A stretch of 58,534 nucleotides of DNA from a virus. The translations under genes and the position numbers were made by a program. How positions within the stretch are numbered: position 1 is the stretch's first letter; each line of letters starts with the position of its first letter. A model generated the notes under the pieces. The model had not been told where the DNA came from. It saw only the letters and a program-made list of their open reading frames with translations, and did not search any database. The DNA lies in the IMG/VR virus record IMGVR_UViG_3300003937_000088, positions 1 to 58,534 of that record. One strand, 5' to 3'. This document shows, in pieces, positions 40,501-48,145 of the stretch.

Positions 40501-42060
40501 TCAACTGGAAAAGATGCGAGAATTACAATTACCGGAATTTCAACAGATGTTGATACACTTTATGTTTCGAATGTTCAAGGAGAATTTGGTTCTAGTGGTA
40601 CTGGAAAAGCATTTACAGTAGGCGCTGGAATAAGTTACTTTGCTAATGATGGAACATTAACTTCTATAGGAACTAATGATATATTAACTGTTACTGGAAC
40701 AGGTGGTGTATATTCTGGAAACTATATGAGGGTAAATCATTTCAATCATGGAATGTACTCCAATACAAATAAGGTGATATTGAGTGATGTTCAGTCTAAT
40801 ATTGAACCGACAACTTTATCTGCAACATTATCAGTTAGCGATATTACTAGTGTCAGCGTAGCAAACACTAGCAACTTTACCACGTTTGAAGGTGTGGATG
40901 TAAGTGCATCAAATCCGGGATACATTAAAATAAATAATGAAATTATTACTTATGATGGTGTAGGTTCTGGATCACTTTCAATTGCTAGTGATGGAAGAGC
41001 AACGGATTCTACTATTGCAGAATTGCATGATATTAATAACATCGTTTATAAGTATGAACTTAATGGAATCTCTTTGAGAAGAATAAATAAAACTCACACT
41101 ATTGCGGAACCAATTGAAATTGACAATTATAGTATTGTTGTTGATGTATCCGCAAATGGGGTTGATAGAAGTGTTGATGGAACTCCTGAAGGAATGCCGC
41201 AACTTAATTTCTCTAATGAAGCATCTACTGGCGGAAATGCTATTAGAGCAACAGAAAATATTCTGTATGATTCTATAGTTCCAACTTATGACATAATTAC
41301 TCCAGGTTCTTCTACTTCCATAAATGGGACAATAAGAACTATTAGTGGAACTAGTGTTGATGGAAATGAATCTTCATTCAATGATAATGGATTTGAACCA
41401 ATTGGGATAAATGTGTTAAATACTTTGAATTCTCCGAGAATTGTTTGTTCTGAAGTAAATGAAAAACAATTCTTACCAAATCTCCCCAAAAACAAATCTT
41501 TTACAACAGGAATAACTTTAAATTCTAATGATTCTAATTTATCTCCACAAATAAATTTAGATACTGCATTTACAGAGTTTAGATTTAGTCGTTTTAATAA
41601 ACCAGTTATCGATTATGCGTCTGATGGTAGAGTCAAATCAATTTTCAATGATCCACACTCTGCAATATATGTTTCTAACACTGTATTTTTGTCAAATCCT
41701 GCTACATCACTCAAAGTAATTTTAAATGCATATAGACATCAATCTGCAGACTTTAGAGTTCTTTATAATTTAATAAGATCAGATTCTGGGGAAGTTGATC
41801 AAACATTTGAATTATTCCCTGGATATGATAATTTAACTTTTACTGATGATCTTGGATATACTATCATAGATTCATCTAAGAATAGTGGACTACCGGATAA
41901 GTTTGTTCCAGCAAGTTTGTCTAATCAATTTTTAGAATATGATTTTACTGCAAATGAATTGCCATTGTTCATTGGATACACAATTAAAATTGTAATGTCT
42001 GGTACTAATCAGGCATATCCCCCAAGAATTAGTGAATTGAGGACTATAGCAGTAAGATGA
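34528..42060 (+). CDS. 2510-residue DUF4815-type baseplate protein (gp9/gp10 position)
   Basis: A very long frame. The N-terminus NINPYYDDYDSEKNFYKVLFKPGFPVQARELTTLQSVLQGQVESFGSHIFKEG is the DUF4815 hallmark. The position matches T4 9/10, baseplate proteins that hold the long tail fibres and pin. A GGSGY block is near residue 1925. An INNEIITYDG unit, as in the 4009-residue protein, is near 2135. The C-terminus (SDFRVLYNLIRSDSG-type) resembles the end of similar cyanophage proteins. Exact T4 counterpart cannot be decided from sequence. Confidence 0.75.
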   Translation: MSQKTNLNINPYYDDYDSEKNFYKVLFKPGFPVQARELTTLQSVLQGQVESFGSHIFKEGSVVIPGNISYDGQFYAVKLNATSAGIDVALYIENFIGKKIIGQESGTTAKIQQIEFADNNNFEFLTIYVKYLDSDNDFEFTPFQDGESLSCVDNVTYGNTTIPAETEFASLIASDATAIGSAASIGKGVYFIRGYFVNVSQQTLLLDNYTNTPSYRVGLKIDELILGSKDDESLFDNAKGFTNFAAPGADRFKINLTLTKKLISDVNDTDFVELLRLKDGKIQKITTKTQYNQIRDYMAERTYDESGDYAVIPFDPSVHNSLNNRLGNNGLFFSNELTEQRNTPSEDLMCFKISPGKAYVRGYDVEKVGTTIIDVDKPRDTQKESNVTVPFEMGNLLRVNNVTGVPQNKATIQLLNRKTGDTESVIGDARVYTFNLTDAAYSGVETKYDLRLYDIQTYTKLSLNQSVDATDMPEGSFIKGKSSGASGFLVGAGGGASVGILLRQTSGSFAKGEQITINGVDFSRTISDFIEYGTQNIKSVKQAAGSGFPAFTADSVLEKFDMPNGISQISIPLVGNLGNTGVSTVTVTGNVFSGIKTDTLISYQRPGFSTETVNRVSSISADKLSIELSPVSAGAGITGVYDGKLPSGSGNLLVTPLARGPIIDSENAQLFSRLPDINISSVDLLNSTFTVVDQITGESTDSSGTLTFDLSSISGITSASFATFDQERYGVHYSTGIAGTITSDTFDLTNNVVTIKGLRASQSNIIVNTTLTKFGVQSKIKQYNRSQTLNITRSKYSDSGVGINTSNNDGLNFNTQYGLRVQDEEISLNYPDVAKVIVIYESLGTGNPTLDKFQFTSTANVQTNAIIGENIVGNSSNAIARVVSSPSANNLELVYLSDDVFNVGETVTFQESNIITEIETITLGSYKDVTQLFKLNKGQKDEYYDYSRIVRNKNVPEPTRRLLVIFDYYSVPSDDNGDAFTVLSYDEERFAQDIPTIGRYRIRATDTLDFRPRVSVFDPTTATISPFDFSSRSFDSVPKLLMAPGEGSIVGYEYYLPRIDKLYIDKYGTFIVEKGISSKYPKAPTKNDALLEIASINLPPYLYVPQNASITLIDNRRFTMRDIGDIEDRVENLERITSLSLLELNTQTLQIRDADGKNRFKSGFFVDDFKNYSLIDRPLSSIQINPTAEELIPIISRNSLKSQIAQIDDIIPQSLDFISNFDLLDPNVQKTGDSVTLKYDEIDWIEQPIATTVENVNPFHVVVYTGDIELNPAVDTWVRTIQLPDRSIRTSTSRSRTLTQNLTSRINLNLGTASIDGQTTTNTNLDRIGTRDLRLVHRTGVRTNVRNQNLSASSSSFDSSTTVDTISFDDISIRNEHISSSDEVFMRSRNTEFLVSNLKPSTRFYQFLDGNSGVDFIPKLIEIANSESLATYGTSNGSFVIGETVVGSAAGAGGIGPSISFRVATPNHKYGGFNNPSSVFNVNPYVTSESIPSTYSQSSKILNVDTSSLSEEAQGLYSGYIIQGMKLVGQTSGAIAYVKDIRLISDNYGDLIGSFFIRDPNAIPVPSVRLQTGTKTFKVTSSASNDLGLPGSNSVSFAEANYSSTGSLEQWQNEVTTRTDNLTTTSVINLRTQASASLAISQSDTVITETYSDPLAQTFIVGGNVEAPSDIDTSEDINGAFLTAVDIFFARIDEGNSPVKIQIRTTELGFPTRTVLGKTVTLRPTTVDANGNIVKNIQTSDTGDIATKVIFPEPIFLPPGREYAVVLLAPTSDEYEVWTATMGETSVASVNLPPNSNAQSAVYSRQFALGSLFKSQNGSIWTPNQYQDLKFKLYKAQFTSQTGTAFFYNPVLDKSNDYVSKLSIDPVRTLPKTGTIGITTISGSSANIGILTTGRKLAGANNTNGSAIVVGRGSSITTLGVTEGGSGYVVDSSVNTFNVVGGGSGLKLNISGINADTGAITGIAAASAKEDRGNGYKIGDVVGIVTSTVSSSTGKDARITITGISTDVDTLYVSNVQGEFGSSGTGKAFTVGAGISYFANDGTLTSIGTNDILTVTGTGGVYSGNYMRVNHFNHGMYSNTNKVILSDVQSNIEPTTLSATLSVSDITSVSVANTSNFTTFEGVDVSASNPGYIKINNEIITYDGVGSGSLSIASDGRATDSTIAELHDINNIVYKYELNGISLRRINKTHTIAEPIEIDNYSIVVDVSANGVDRSVDGTPEGMPQLNFSNEASTGGNAIRATENILYDSIVPTYDIITPGSSTSINGTIRTISGTSVDGNESSFNDNGFEPIGINVLNTLNSPRIVCSEVNEKQFLPNLPKNKSFTTGITLNSNDSNLSPQINLDTAFTEFRFSRFNKPVIDYASDGRVKSIFNDPHSAIYVSNTVFLSNPATSLKVILNAYRHQSADFRVLYNLIRSDSGEVDQTFELFPGYDNLTFTDDLGYTIIDSSKNSGLPDKFVPASLSNQFLEYDFTANELPLFIGYTIKIVMSGTNQAYPPRISELRTIAVR

Positions 42061-42269
42061 TTAAAGTTAAAGGTTATCAAAATTTATATCGTGATGAAAC
42101 AAGTGGAGCTATAATTAATACTGATTCTATGGCATATAATCAGTATGTAAGTTCTTTGGAACAAAGAAATCTCCAAAAAAGAGAAATCTCTGAAATGAAA
42201 AATGATATTAACGAGATAAAATCTCTTCTCAGAAATTTATTGATGAATTCTGAGAATATAAATATCTAA
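42057..42269 (+). CDS. Conserved small virion-cluster protein with coiled coil
   Basis: A 70-residue protein overlapping the stop of the 2510-residue gene by four bases. GYQNLYRDETSGAIINTDSMAYNQYV is followed by a coiled-coil-like helix (LQKREISEMKNDINEIKSLLRNLL). The pattern is common in cyanophages. It may bridge or fold fibres; unproven. A late promoter motif is at its 3' end. Confidence 0.6.
   Translation: MIKVKGYQNLYRDETSGAIINTDSMAYNQYVSSLEQRNLQKREISEMKNDINEIKSLLRNLLMNSENINI
42257..42264 (+). promoter_or_regulatory. T4-type late promoter TATAAATA
   Basis: A perfect consensus inside the 3' end of the 42057 gene, 33 bp before ATG 42297. It drives the fibre-type genes. Confidence 0.7.
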
Positions 42270-42296
42270 AGATAAGATAGCATAATTTTTTGAATA

Positions 42297-42632
42297 ATGG
42301 CAGTATTTGTATCTAACATCACGATTGAACAAGGTTTCGACTTTGATACTTCTTTTCAGTTAGAAGATACCAGAACAAACACCCCATTGGTTTTAACCGG
42401 TGCTGCGACAGAAGGCATGTTGAGAAAAAGTTACACTAGTGCAAGTGCCGTTTCCTTTGCTTCTACAGTCTCTGACGATGTTAATGGGATTATTTCAATA
42501 TCTCTAACATCTTCGCAAACAGTAGGACTAAAAGCAGGAAGATATGTATATGATGTAAAAATAACTAGTGCCGGAAAAGAATATAAAGCTGTTGAAGGGT
42601 CAGCATTAGTAAGAGCCGGAGTCACTAGGTAA
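42297..42632 (+). CDS. Small virion-type protein
   Basis: A 111-residue strand-rich protein. VFVSNITIEQGFDFDTSFQLEDTRTNTPLVLTGAATEGMLRKSY suggests a beta-sandwich similar to upper baseplate or fibre-attachment domains in other phages. The stop overlaps the next gene by one base. Role as a fibre adaptor is inferred from position. Confidence 0.55.
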   Translation: MAVFVSNITIEQGFDFDTSFQLEDTRTNTPLVLTGAATEGMLRKSYTSASAVSFASTVSDDVNGIISISLTSSQTVGLKAGRYVYDVKITSAGKEYKAVEGSALVRAGVTR

Positions 42633-44581
42633 TGCCAAGCATAAACGATAGAATTGGATCACAAAACGTAATTCGCGTATTATCCAATGCTTCTGCGCCA
42701 CCATCAAGATTACTCAATCTAACTGACGTTGATTCAACATCTCAGACAGATGGTAATTTATTAATCTGGGATTCTACAGATAATAAATTCTTCATGAGTC
42801 GTACTCTCGATTCAACAGAGGGATACGAATTTACTGGTGGAACAAATTCAGTAGGAATAGTATCATTTTCGGGAAGCACTCAATCAGAATCAACTGTAAC
42901 TGGTGCAGTAATTGTTAGTGGTGGTTTTGCAGTAGGAAAAAATGTAAATTTTGCTGCCGGATTAAATGTTGTTGGTATTGCAACTTTCTCAAATGAACTT
43001 GATATTAATGCCGCTGTTGATATTTTAAGGGGATTAAATGTCTCCGGTATTACGAGTGTAGCATCCCTCAATATAGGTGCCACACAAGTAATTAGTAGCG
43101 GAAGAGAACTTCAAAATATTGCTTCTTTAGATGCTACCACCACAGCAACTATTGAGGCAGCAATTGAAGTAGCTCCAAATAAATTTACTGATTTAAAAAT
43201 TACCGGTGTATCAACTTTCATCGGTATCGCAACATATGCCGCAGGACTTCAAGTCTTTTCCGGTGTATCAACATTTAATGCTGCGGTTGACATTGATGCG
43301 GGATTAGATGTAGATGGACAGACTGACCTAGATGAACTAGTCGTTGCTGGTGTTTCAACTTTTAGTAATACAGTTGATATAAATGCTGGCGGTCAGGCAA
43401 ATACATTTAAAGTAGAGGATCTTACAGATAATCGAGTAGTAATTGCCGGAACTGGTGGAGAACTTGAGGATGATTCAAATTTCACCTTTGATGGTGCTAC
43501 ATTATCAGTTGGTGTAAAATTAGATGTAGATGGAGACACTCAAGTAGATGATCTAAATGTTGCAGGTGTTGCGACTTTTAGTTCTCTCGTTGATGCAAAT
43601 AATCGTCTTGATGTAGTCGGTGGTGCCAATCTAGACCAACTAAATGTATCCGGTATTACTACACTTGGTGCTGTTGATATTAACGGCATAATAGACATTG
43701 ATGGTCAATTAGATGTAGATGAGTTAATAGTTGCTGGTGTTTCCACTTTCAATTCTGCGGTTGACATTGATGCAGGATTGGATGTAGATGGACAAACAGA
43801 TTTAGATGAACTAGTCGTTGCTGGTGTTTCTACATTCTCTAATGCGGTTGATATTAACAGCACATTAGATGTAGATGGCGATACTCAAGTAGACGATTTA
43901 AATGTTGCTGGTGTTGCAACCTTCAGTTCTCTCGTTGATGCCAACAACAGATTAGATGTTGTTGGTGGTGCTAATTTAGATCAATTAAATGTTGCTGGTG
44001 TATCTACATTTAGTGCTGCTGTTGATATCAATAGCACCTTAGATGTTGATGGAGACACTCAAGTAGATGATCTCAATGTTGCCGGTGTTGCAACATTTAG
44101 TTCACTTATAGATGCTAACAACAGATTAGATGTTGTTGGTGGTGCTAATCTGGATCAACTTAATGTTGCCGGAATTGCCACATTTACTACTATTGACGCT
44201 AATGGTGGTTTAGATATTGATGGACAATTGGATGTTGATGAACTGGTTGTTGCCGGTGTTTCTACATTCTTGAATGCTGTAGATATCAATAACACTCTTG
44301 ATGTTGATGGTGATACTCAAGTAGATGACCTCAACGTTGCCGGTGTTGCGACCTTCAGTTCTTTAATAGATGCCAATAACAGATTAGATGTTGTTGGTGG
44401 TGCAAATTTAGATCAATTAAATGTTGCTGGAGTATCGACCTTTGGTAATGTTTCTATTTTCAATGATGATGTAAGAATTACTGCCGGGGGATTGAATGTT
44501 GTTGGTGTTTCAACATTCTCTACTAATGTAAATGTTACAGGAACACTTGATGCCGGACTCATCGATGGAGGTACATACTGA
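42632..44581 (+). CDS. Repeat-rich fibre-like protein
   Basis: A 649-residue protein. After about 100 residues the sequence is built of beta-rich repeats: VAGVSTF and LDVDG/DLNVAGVATFSS alternate with ANNRLDVVGGANLDQLNVAG. Four 42-residue copies of the DVDGDTQVDDLNVAGVATFS unit lie at 43523, 43868, 44042 and 44300. The repeats predict a long beta-helical fibre. It overlaps gp13 by one base. It is a tail-fibre or whisker candidate, by layout rather than homology. Confidence 0.65.
   Translation: MPSINDRIGSQNVIRVLSNASAPPSRLLNLTDVDSTSQTDGNLLIWDSTDNKFFMSRTLDSTEGYEFTGGTNSVGIVSFSGSTQSESTVTGAVIVSGGFAVGKNVNFAAGLNVVGIATFSNELDINAAVDILRGLNVSGITSVASLNIGATQVISSGRELQNIASLDATTTATIEAAIEVAPNKFTDLKITGVSTFIGIATYAAGLQVFSGVSTFNAAVDIDAGLDVDGQTDLDELVVAGVSTFSNTVDINAGGQANTFKVEDLTDNRVVIAGTGGELEDDSNFTFDGATLSVGVKLDVDGDTQVDDLNVAGVATFSSLVDANNRLDVVGGANLDQLNVSGITTLGAVDINGIIDIDGQLDVDELIVAGVSTFNSAVDIDAGLDVDGQTDLDELVVAGVSTFSNAVDINSTLDVDGDTQVDDLNVAGVATFSSLVDANNRLDVVGGANLDQLNVAGVSTFSAAVDINSTLDVDGDTQVDDLNVAGVATFSSLIDANNRLDVVGGANLDQLNVAGIATFTTIDANGGLDIDGQLDVDELVVAGVSTFLNAVDINNTLDVDGDTQVDDLNVAGVATFSSLIDANNRLDVVGGANLDQLNVAGVSTFGNVSIFNDDVRITAGGLNVVGVSTFSTNVNVTGTLDAGLIDGGTY
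43523..44425 (+). repeat. Four 126-bp coding repeats, protein-conserved and DNA-diverged
   Basis: Copies at 43523-43648, 43868-43993, 44042-44167 and 44300-44425 encode the same 42 residues apart from one V/I change, but use different synonymous codons (for example AATCGTCTT versus AACAGATTA for NRL). The DNA identity is therefore lower than the protein identity. Confidence 0.8.
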
Positions 44582-45432
44582 TGGCAAAACCAGCAAGCAG
44601 ACAGGAATTAGTTGATTATTCACTGAGGCAGTTGGGAGCTCCTGTATTGGAAATCAATATAGATGATGATCAACTAGATGACTTAGTTGATGATGCTCTT
44701 CAATATTTTCAGGAACGCCATTTTGATGGTATTGAGAGAATGTATCTCAAATATAAACTTACCGAAGATGATATTAATAGAGGAACTGCTCAAGTTGGCG
44801 GGACTAATACAGTAGGTATTGTAACAACATCTGGAATCACTACCACAGTAAGTGGTATGACTACAGCAACTAATTATTTTTACGAAAATTCTAATTTCCT
44901 TCAAGTTCCAGATTCGGTTATTGGAATTGAAAAGGTGTTTAGATTTGATAGTAGCACTATATCAAACGGAATGTTTAATATTAAATATCAGTTATTTCTG
45001 AATGATATATATCAGTTCAATTCAATAGAACTCCTTCAATATTCAATGGTAAAAACTTATTTGGAAGATATTGAATTTTTACTGAGCACCGATAAGCAGA
45101 TTAGATTTAATAAAAGACAAAATAGATTGTATTTAGATATTGATTGGAAATCAGAAAAGAAAGATACTTTTCTGATTCTTGATTGTTATAGAATTTTAGA
45201 TCCCAACACATTTACTAATGTGTATAATGATAGTTTTTTAAAGAAATATTTAACTGCTCTCATAAAAAAACAATGGGGACAAAATTTATTGAAATTTAGA
45301 GGTGCAAAACTTCCAGGTGGATTGGAACTTAATGGAAGAGAATTGTATGATGATGCTTTGAGAGAATTAGATGATATAAAGCAAAGAATGTCATCAGAAT
45401 ATGAACTACCACCTCTTGATTTAATCGGATAG
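44581..45432 (+). CDS. gp13: gp13-like neck protein
   Basis: A 283-residue protein. SRQELVDYSLRQLGAPVLEINIDDDQLDDLVDDALQYFQERHFDG is typical of the gp13 neck family. A small threonine/glycine-rich stretch (73-95) interrupts an otherwise typical sequence. In T4 gp13 and gp14 complete the head before tail joining. Position before gp14 is as in T4. Confidence 0.88.
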   Translation: MAKPASRQELVDYSLRQLGAPVLEINIDDDQLDDLVDDALQYFQERHFDGIERMYLKYKLTEDDINRGTAQVGGTNTVGIVTTSGITTTVSGMTTATNYFYENSNFLQVPDSVIGIEKVFRFDSSTISNGMFNIKYQLFLNDIYQFNSIELLQYSMVKTYLEDIEFLLSTDKQIRFNKRQNRLYLDIDWKSEKKDTFLILDCYRILDPNTFTNVYNDSFLKKYLTALIKKQWGQNLLKFRGAKLPGGLELNGRELYDDALRELDDIKQRMSSEYELPPLDLIG

Positions 45433-45437
45433 TTATC

Positions 45438-46886
45438 ATGGTATTAAATTCTTATTTTTTGCAAGGGAGTACTGGTGAGCAAACGCTCATGCAGGATTTG
45501 GTTAATGAGCACATACAAATTCATGGCATAGAGGTATACTATCTACCAAGAAAAATATTTAAAACTGACAATATCATCAAAGAAATTCAGTCCTCAAAAT
45601 TCGATGATAGTTTTCTTATAGAAGTATATTTAAATAATGTTGATGGTTATACGCCAGACAGCGATATAATGACAAAGTTTGGTTTAAGATTAAAAAATGA
45701 AATAAATTTAACAATATCAAGAGAAAGATATGAGGATTTTATTGCTCCCTTTCTTGAAGGAATTTCTTCTGGTATTAGAGATGGTCAAATTTTAGAATAT
45801 ACTTTTGGAGATTTGATTGAAAGACCCAAGGAAGGAGATTTAATTTACTTTCCTCTTGGAGAAAGATTGTTTGAAATAAAAAGAGTAGAACACGAAAAAC
45901 CATTTTATCAACTTGGCAAACTTTATACGTATGATTTGAGTTGTGAATTGTTTGAATATGAAAATGAATTTATTGATACTAGTATTGCCGAAGTTGATAA
46001 TCAACTGAAAGATGAAGGTTATATTACAACAATTGACCTTGTTGGAATTGGACGAACTGCAGATGCAACTGTCGGAGTATCAAGTGGTCGTGTCACTGAG
46101 ATATTCTTAAATAACGATGGTTCAGGTTTTACATCTGCACCTACTATTACTTTCTCGGATCCGCAAAATGGTGGATTTACTGCTTCTGCAGTTGCCATTA
46201 CAACTCAGAGAGCTAATGTCACTTCAATCTTTAGGATTGAAATGACAAATGCTGGTGCTGGATATACATTGGCACCAACCATTACAATTTCTGGTGGTGG
46301 TGGTTCAGGTGCTGCCGCAACATGTTCTATCTCCACTACTTTTGGTGTTCAGAACGTTGTTGTTGGTACTGCCGGAACTGGGTACTCATTTGCTCCAGAT
46401 TTTACTATTGCTACTCCTCCATCAGGAATTAACACTGCCGTTCTTAATCCAGTATTCGCATCTTCTGTCGGTGCTGGAATTAATACAGTAAGAATTCTGA
46501 ATTCTGGTATTGGTTATACATCCGGTCCAATAAGTCTTGAGTTCTCTGGACCCACTTCTGGAGTTGGAACTTTCCGCTATAATGAAACGGTCACGGGTCA
46601 AAGTTCTGGAGTTACTGCTGTTGTTAAAGACTTTGATTCTGGTGTCCTAGTTTCTGTTGCAGGAACAGTAACGGTTATTGAAGAAACTAAACTGAGAGTA
46701 TCACTCAATACAGGTCAATTCTTTGAAGGAGAAACTATTGTCGGAAGTGCATCCACTGCTACATATATTGTAAAGGCTCATGATCTTGATAGTCATGATC
46801 AACCATCGGACTCAAATGAAGAAATTGAATTAGAAGCAGATTCTCTTTTAGATTTTAGCGAAAGTAATCCCTTTGGAGAATATTAA
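45438..46886 (+). CDS. gp14: gp14-like neck protein with a GGxGYT-repeat insertion
   Basis: A 482-residue protein; T4 gp14 is about 256. The N-terminal 190 residues (MVLNSYFLQGSTGEQTLMQDLVNEHIQIHGIEVYYLPRKIF) are typical of the family. Residues about 205-370 hold four copies of a GxGYT..P.I unit (GYT/GFT at 228, 272, 313, 355), spaced about 42 residues, and are absent from T4 gp14. The C-terminus (YIVKAHDLDSHDQPSDSNEEIELEADSLLDFSESNPFGEY) returns to the gp14 pattern. The insertion may decorate the neck. The stop overlaps gp15 by one base. Confidence 0.85.
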   Translation: MVLNSYFLQGSTGEQTLMQDLVNEHIQIHGIEVYYLPRKIFKTDNIIKEIQSSKFDDSFLIEVYLNNVDGYTPDSDIMTKFGLRLKNEINLTISRERYEDFIAPFLEGISSGIRDGQILEYTFGDLIERPKEGDLIYFPLGERLFEIKRVEHEKPFYQLGKLYTYDLSCELFEYENEFIDTSIAEVDNQLKDEGYITTIDLVGIGRTADATVGVSSGRVTEIFLNNDGSGFTSAPTITFSDPQNGGFTASAVAITTQRANVTSIFRIEMTNAGAGYTLAPTITISGGGGSGAAATCSISTTFGVQNVVVGTAGTGYSFAPDFTIATPPSGINTAVLNPVFASSVGAGINTVRILNSGIGYTSGPISLEFSGPTSGVGTFRYNETVTGQSSGVTAVVKDFDSGVLVSVAGTVTVIEETKLRVSLNTGQFFEGETIVGSASTATYIVKAHDLDSHDQPSDSNEEIELEADSLLDFSESNPFGEY

Positions 46887-47683
46887 TGTTAGGAACTTAT
46901 TACTACCACGAAATAATACGAAAGACAATTATTTCTTTCGGAACTTTGTTTAATAACATTAATATTAAGCATAAAAAATCAGATGGAACGATTCTTGATG
47001 ATATTAAAGTTGGTTTGGCATATGGACCACAACAAAAGTATTTGGCAAAAATTCAAGAACAAGCAGAGTTGTCAAAATCAATTGCCATAACTTTACCAAG
47101 AATGTCATTTGAGATGACAAATATTCAATATGATCCTACAAGAAAATCTGGAATAACACAAACATTCAAGGCATCAGATGGGACAAATTTGAAAAAAGTT
47201 TTTATGCCTGTTCCTTATAATATTGGATTTGAGTTAAGTATTTTCAGTAAATTGAATGATGATGCATTACAAATTATTGAACAGATACTTCCATTTTTTC
47301 AACCATCATTTAATTTAACAGTAGATCTAGTAAGTTCTATTGGAGAAAAAAGAGACATACCCATAGTGCTAGAAAATATTTCTTTCCAAGATGATTATGA
47401 AGGATCTTTTGAAACTAGAAGAGCATTAATATACACTTTAAGTTTCACTGCAAAAACTTATTTGTTTGGTCCGGTTGCCGAAAGTACAGAAGGACTTATC
47501 AAAAAAGTTATTGTCGATCAACATTCTGGCACAAATACTCAAACTGCAAAACGAGAGGTCAGATATACCGTTACTCCAGATCCATCGGATGCCGGACCAA
47601 ATGATGATTTTGGATTCTCCGAAACTTGGACTGATTATGATGATTCAAAAGACCCCAGTCCTACAAGACAAATAGATTTGTAA
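46886..47683 (+). CDS. gp15: gp15-like tail sheath stabiliser
   Basis: A 265-residue protein, near T4 gp15 (272). LGTYYYHEIIRKTIISFGTLFNNINI and ITLPRMSFEMTNIQYDPTRKS are typical. Gp15 closes the top of the tail and contacts the neck. It follows gp14 with a 1-bp overlap. Confidence 0.9.
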   Translation: MLGTYYYHEIIRKTIISFGTLFNNINIKHKKSDGTILDDIKVGLAYGPQQKYLAKIQEQAELSKSIAITLPRMSFEMTNIQYDPTRKSGITQTFKASDGTNLKKVFMPVPYNIGFELSIFSKLNDDALQIIEQILPFFQPSFNLTVDLVSSIGEKRDIPIVLENISFQDDYEGSFETRRALIYTLSFTAKTYLFGPVAESTEGLIKKVIVDQHSGTNTQTAKREVRYTVTPDPSDAGPNDDFGFSETWTDYDDSKDPSPTRQIDL

Positions 47684-47689
47684 TTTGAT

Positions 47690-48130
47690 ATGAAAAATAA
47701 CTATGATAATTTAGATCAAGCACTTAATGTTGAGAGCAGCATTGTTGAGGTTGATAAAACACCTAAATCTCTTGATGTTGTTCCTCCAAAATCTGCATCA
47801 AAACCAGAAGATATTAAAAAAGATTATGATTATACCCGAGCAAATTTATATTCTCTGATCGAAAAAGGTCAGGAAACTTTAAATGGTATAATGGAACTTG
47901 CCAGCGAAGGCGGAAGTCCCAGAGCATATGAAGTTGCAGGTCAACTTATTAAATCAGTTGCTGATACGACTGATAAATTGATGGACCTACAGAAAAAGGT
48001 AAAAGAGGTAGATGAAGAATCGACAAGTAAAACTAGCAGTGTCACAAACAATGCAGTGTTTATTGGTTCTACCTCAGACTTATCAAAAATGTTAAAGAAA
48101 GGATTTTTAGATAGTAATTCCGAAAAATAG
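47690..48130 (+). CDS. gp16: gp16-like small terminase subunit
   Basis: A 146-residue protein (T4 gp16 164). The central helix-rich YDYTRANLYSLIEKGQETLNGIMELASEGGSPRAYEVAGQLIKSVADTTDKLMDLQKKVKEV fits the coiled-coil oligomerisation core. It helps the large terminase initiate packaging. It lies directly before gp17. Confidence 0.88.
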   Translation: MKNNYDNLDQALNVESSIVEVDKTPKSLDVVPPKSASKPEDIKKDYDYTRANLYSLIEKGQETLNGIMELASEGGSPRAYEVAGQLIKSVADTTDKLMDLQKKVKEVDEESTSKTSSVTNNAVFIGSTSDLSKMLKKGFLDSNSEK

Positions 48131-48145
48131 TTTTGTATTTAAATT

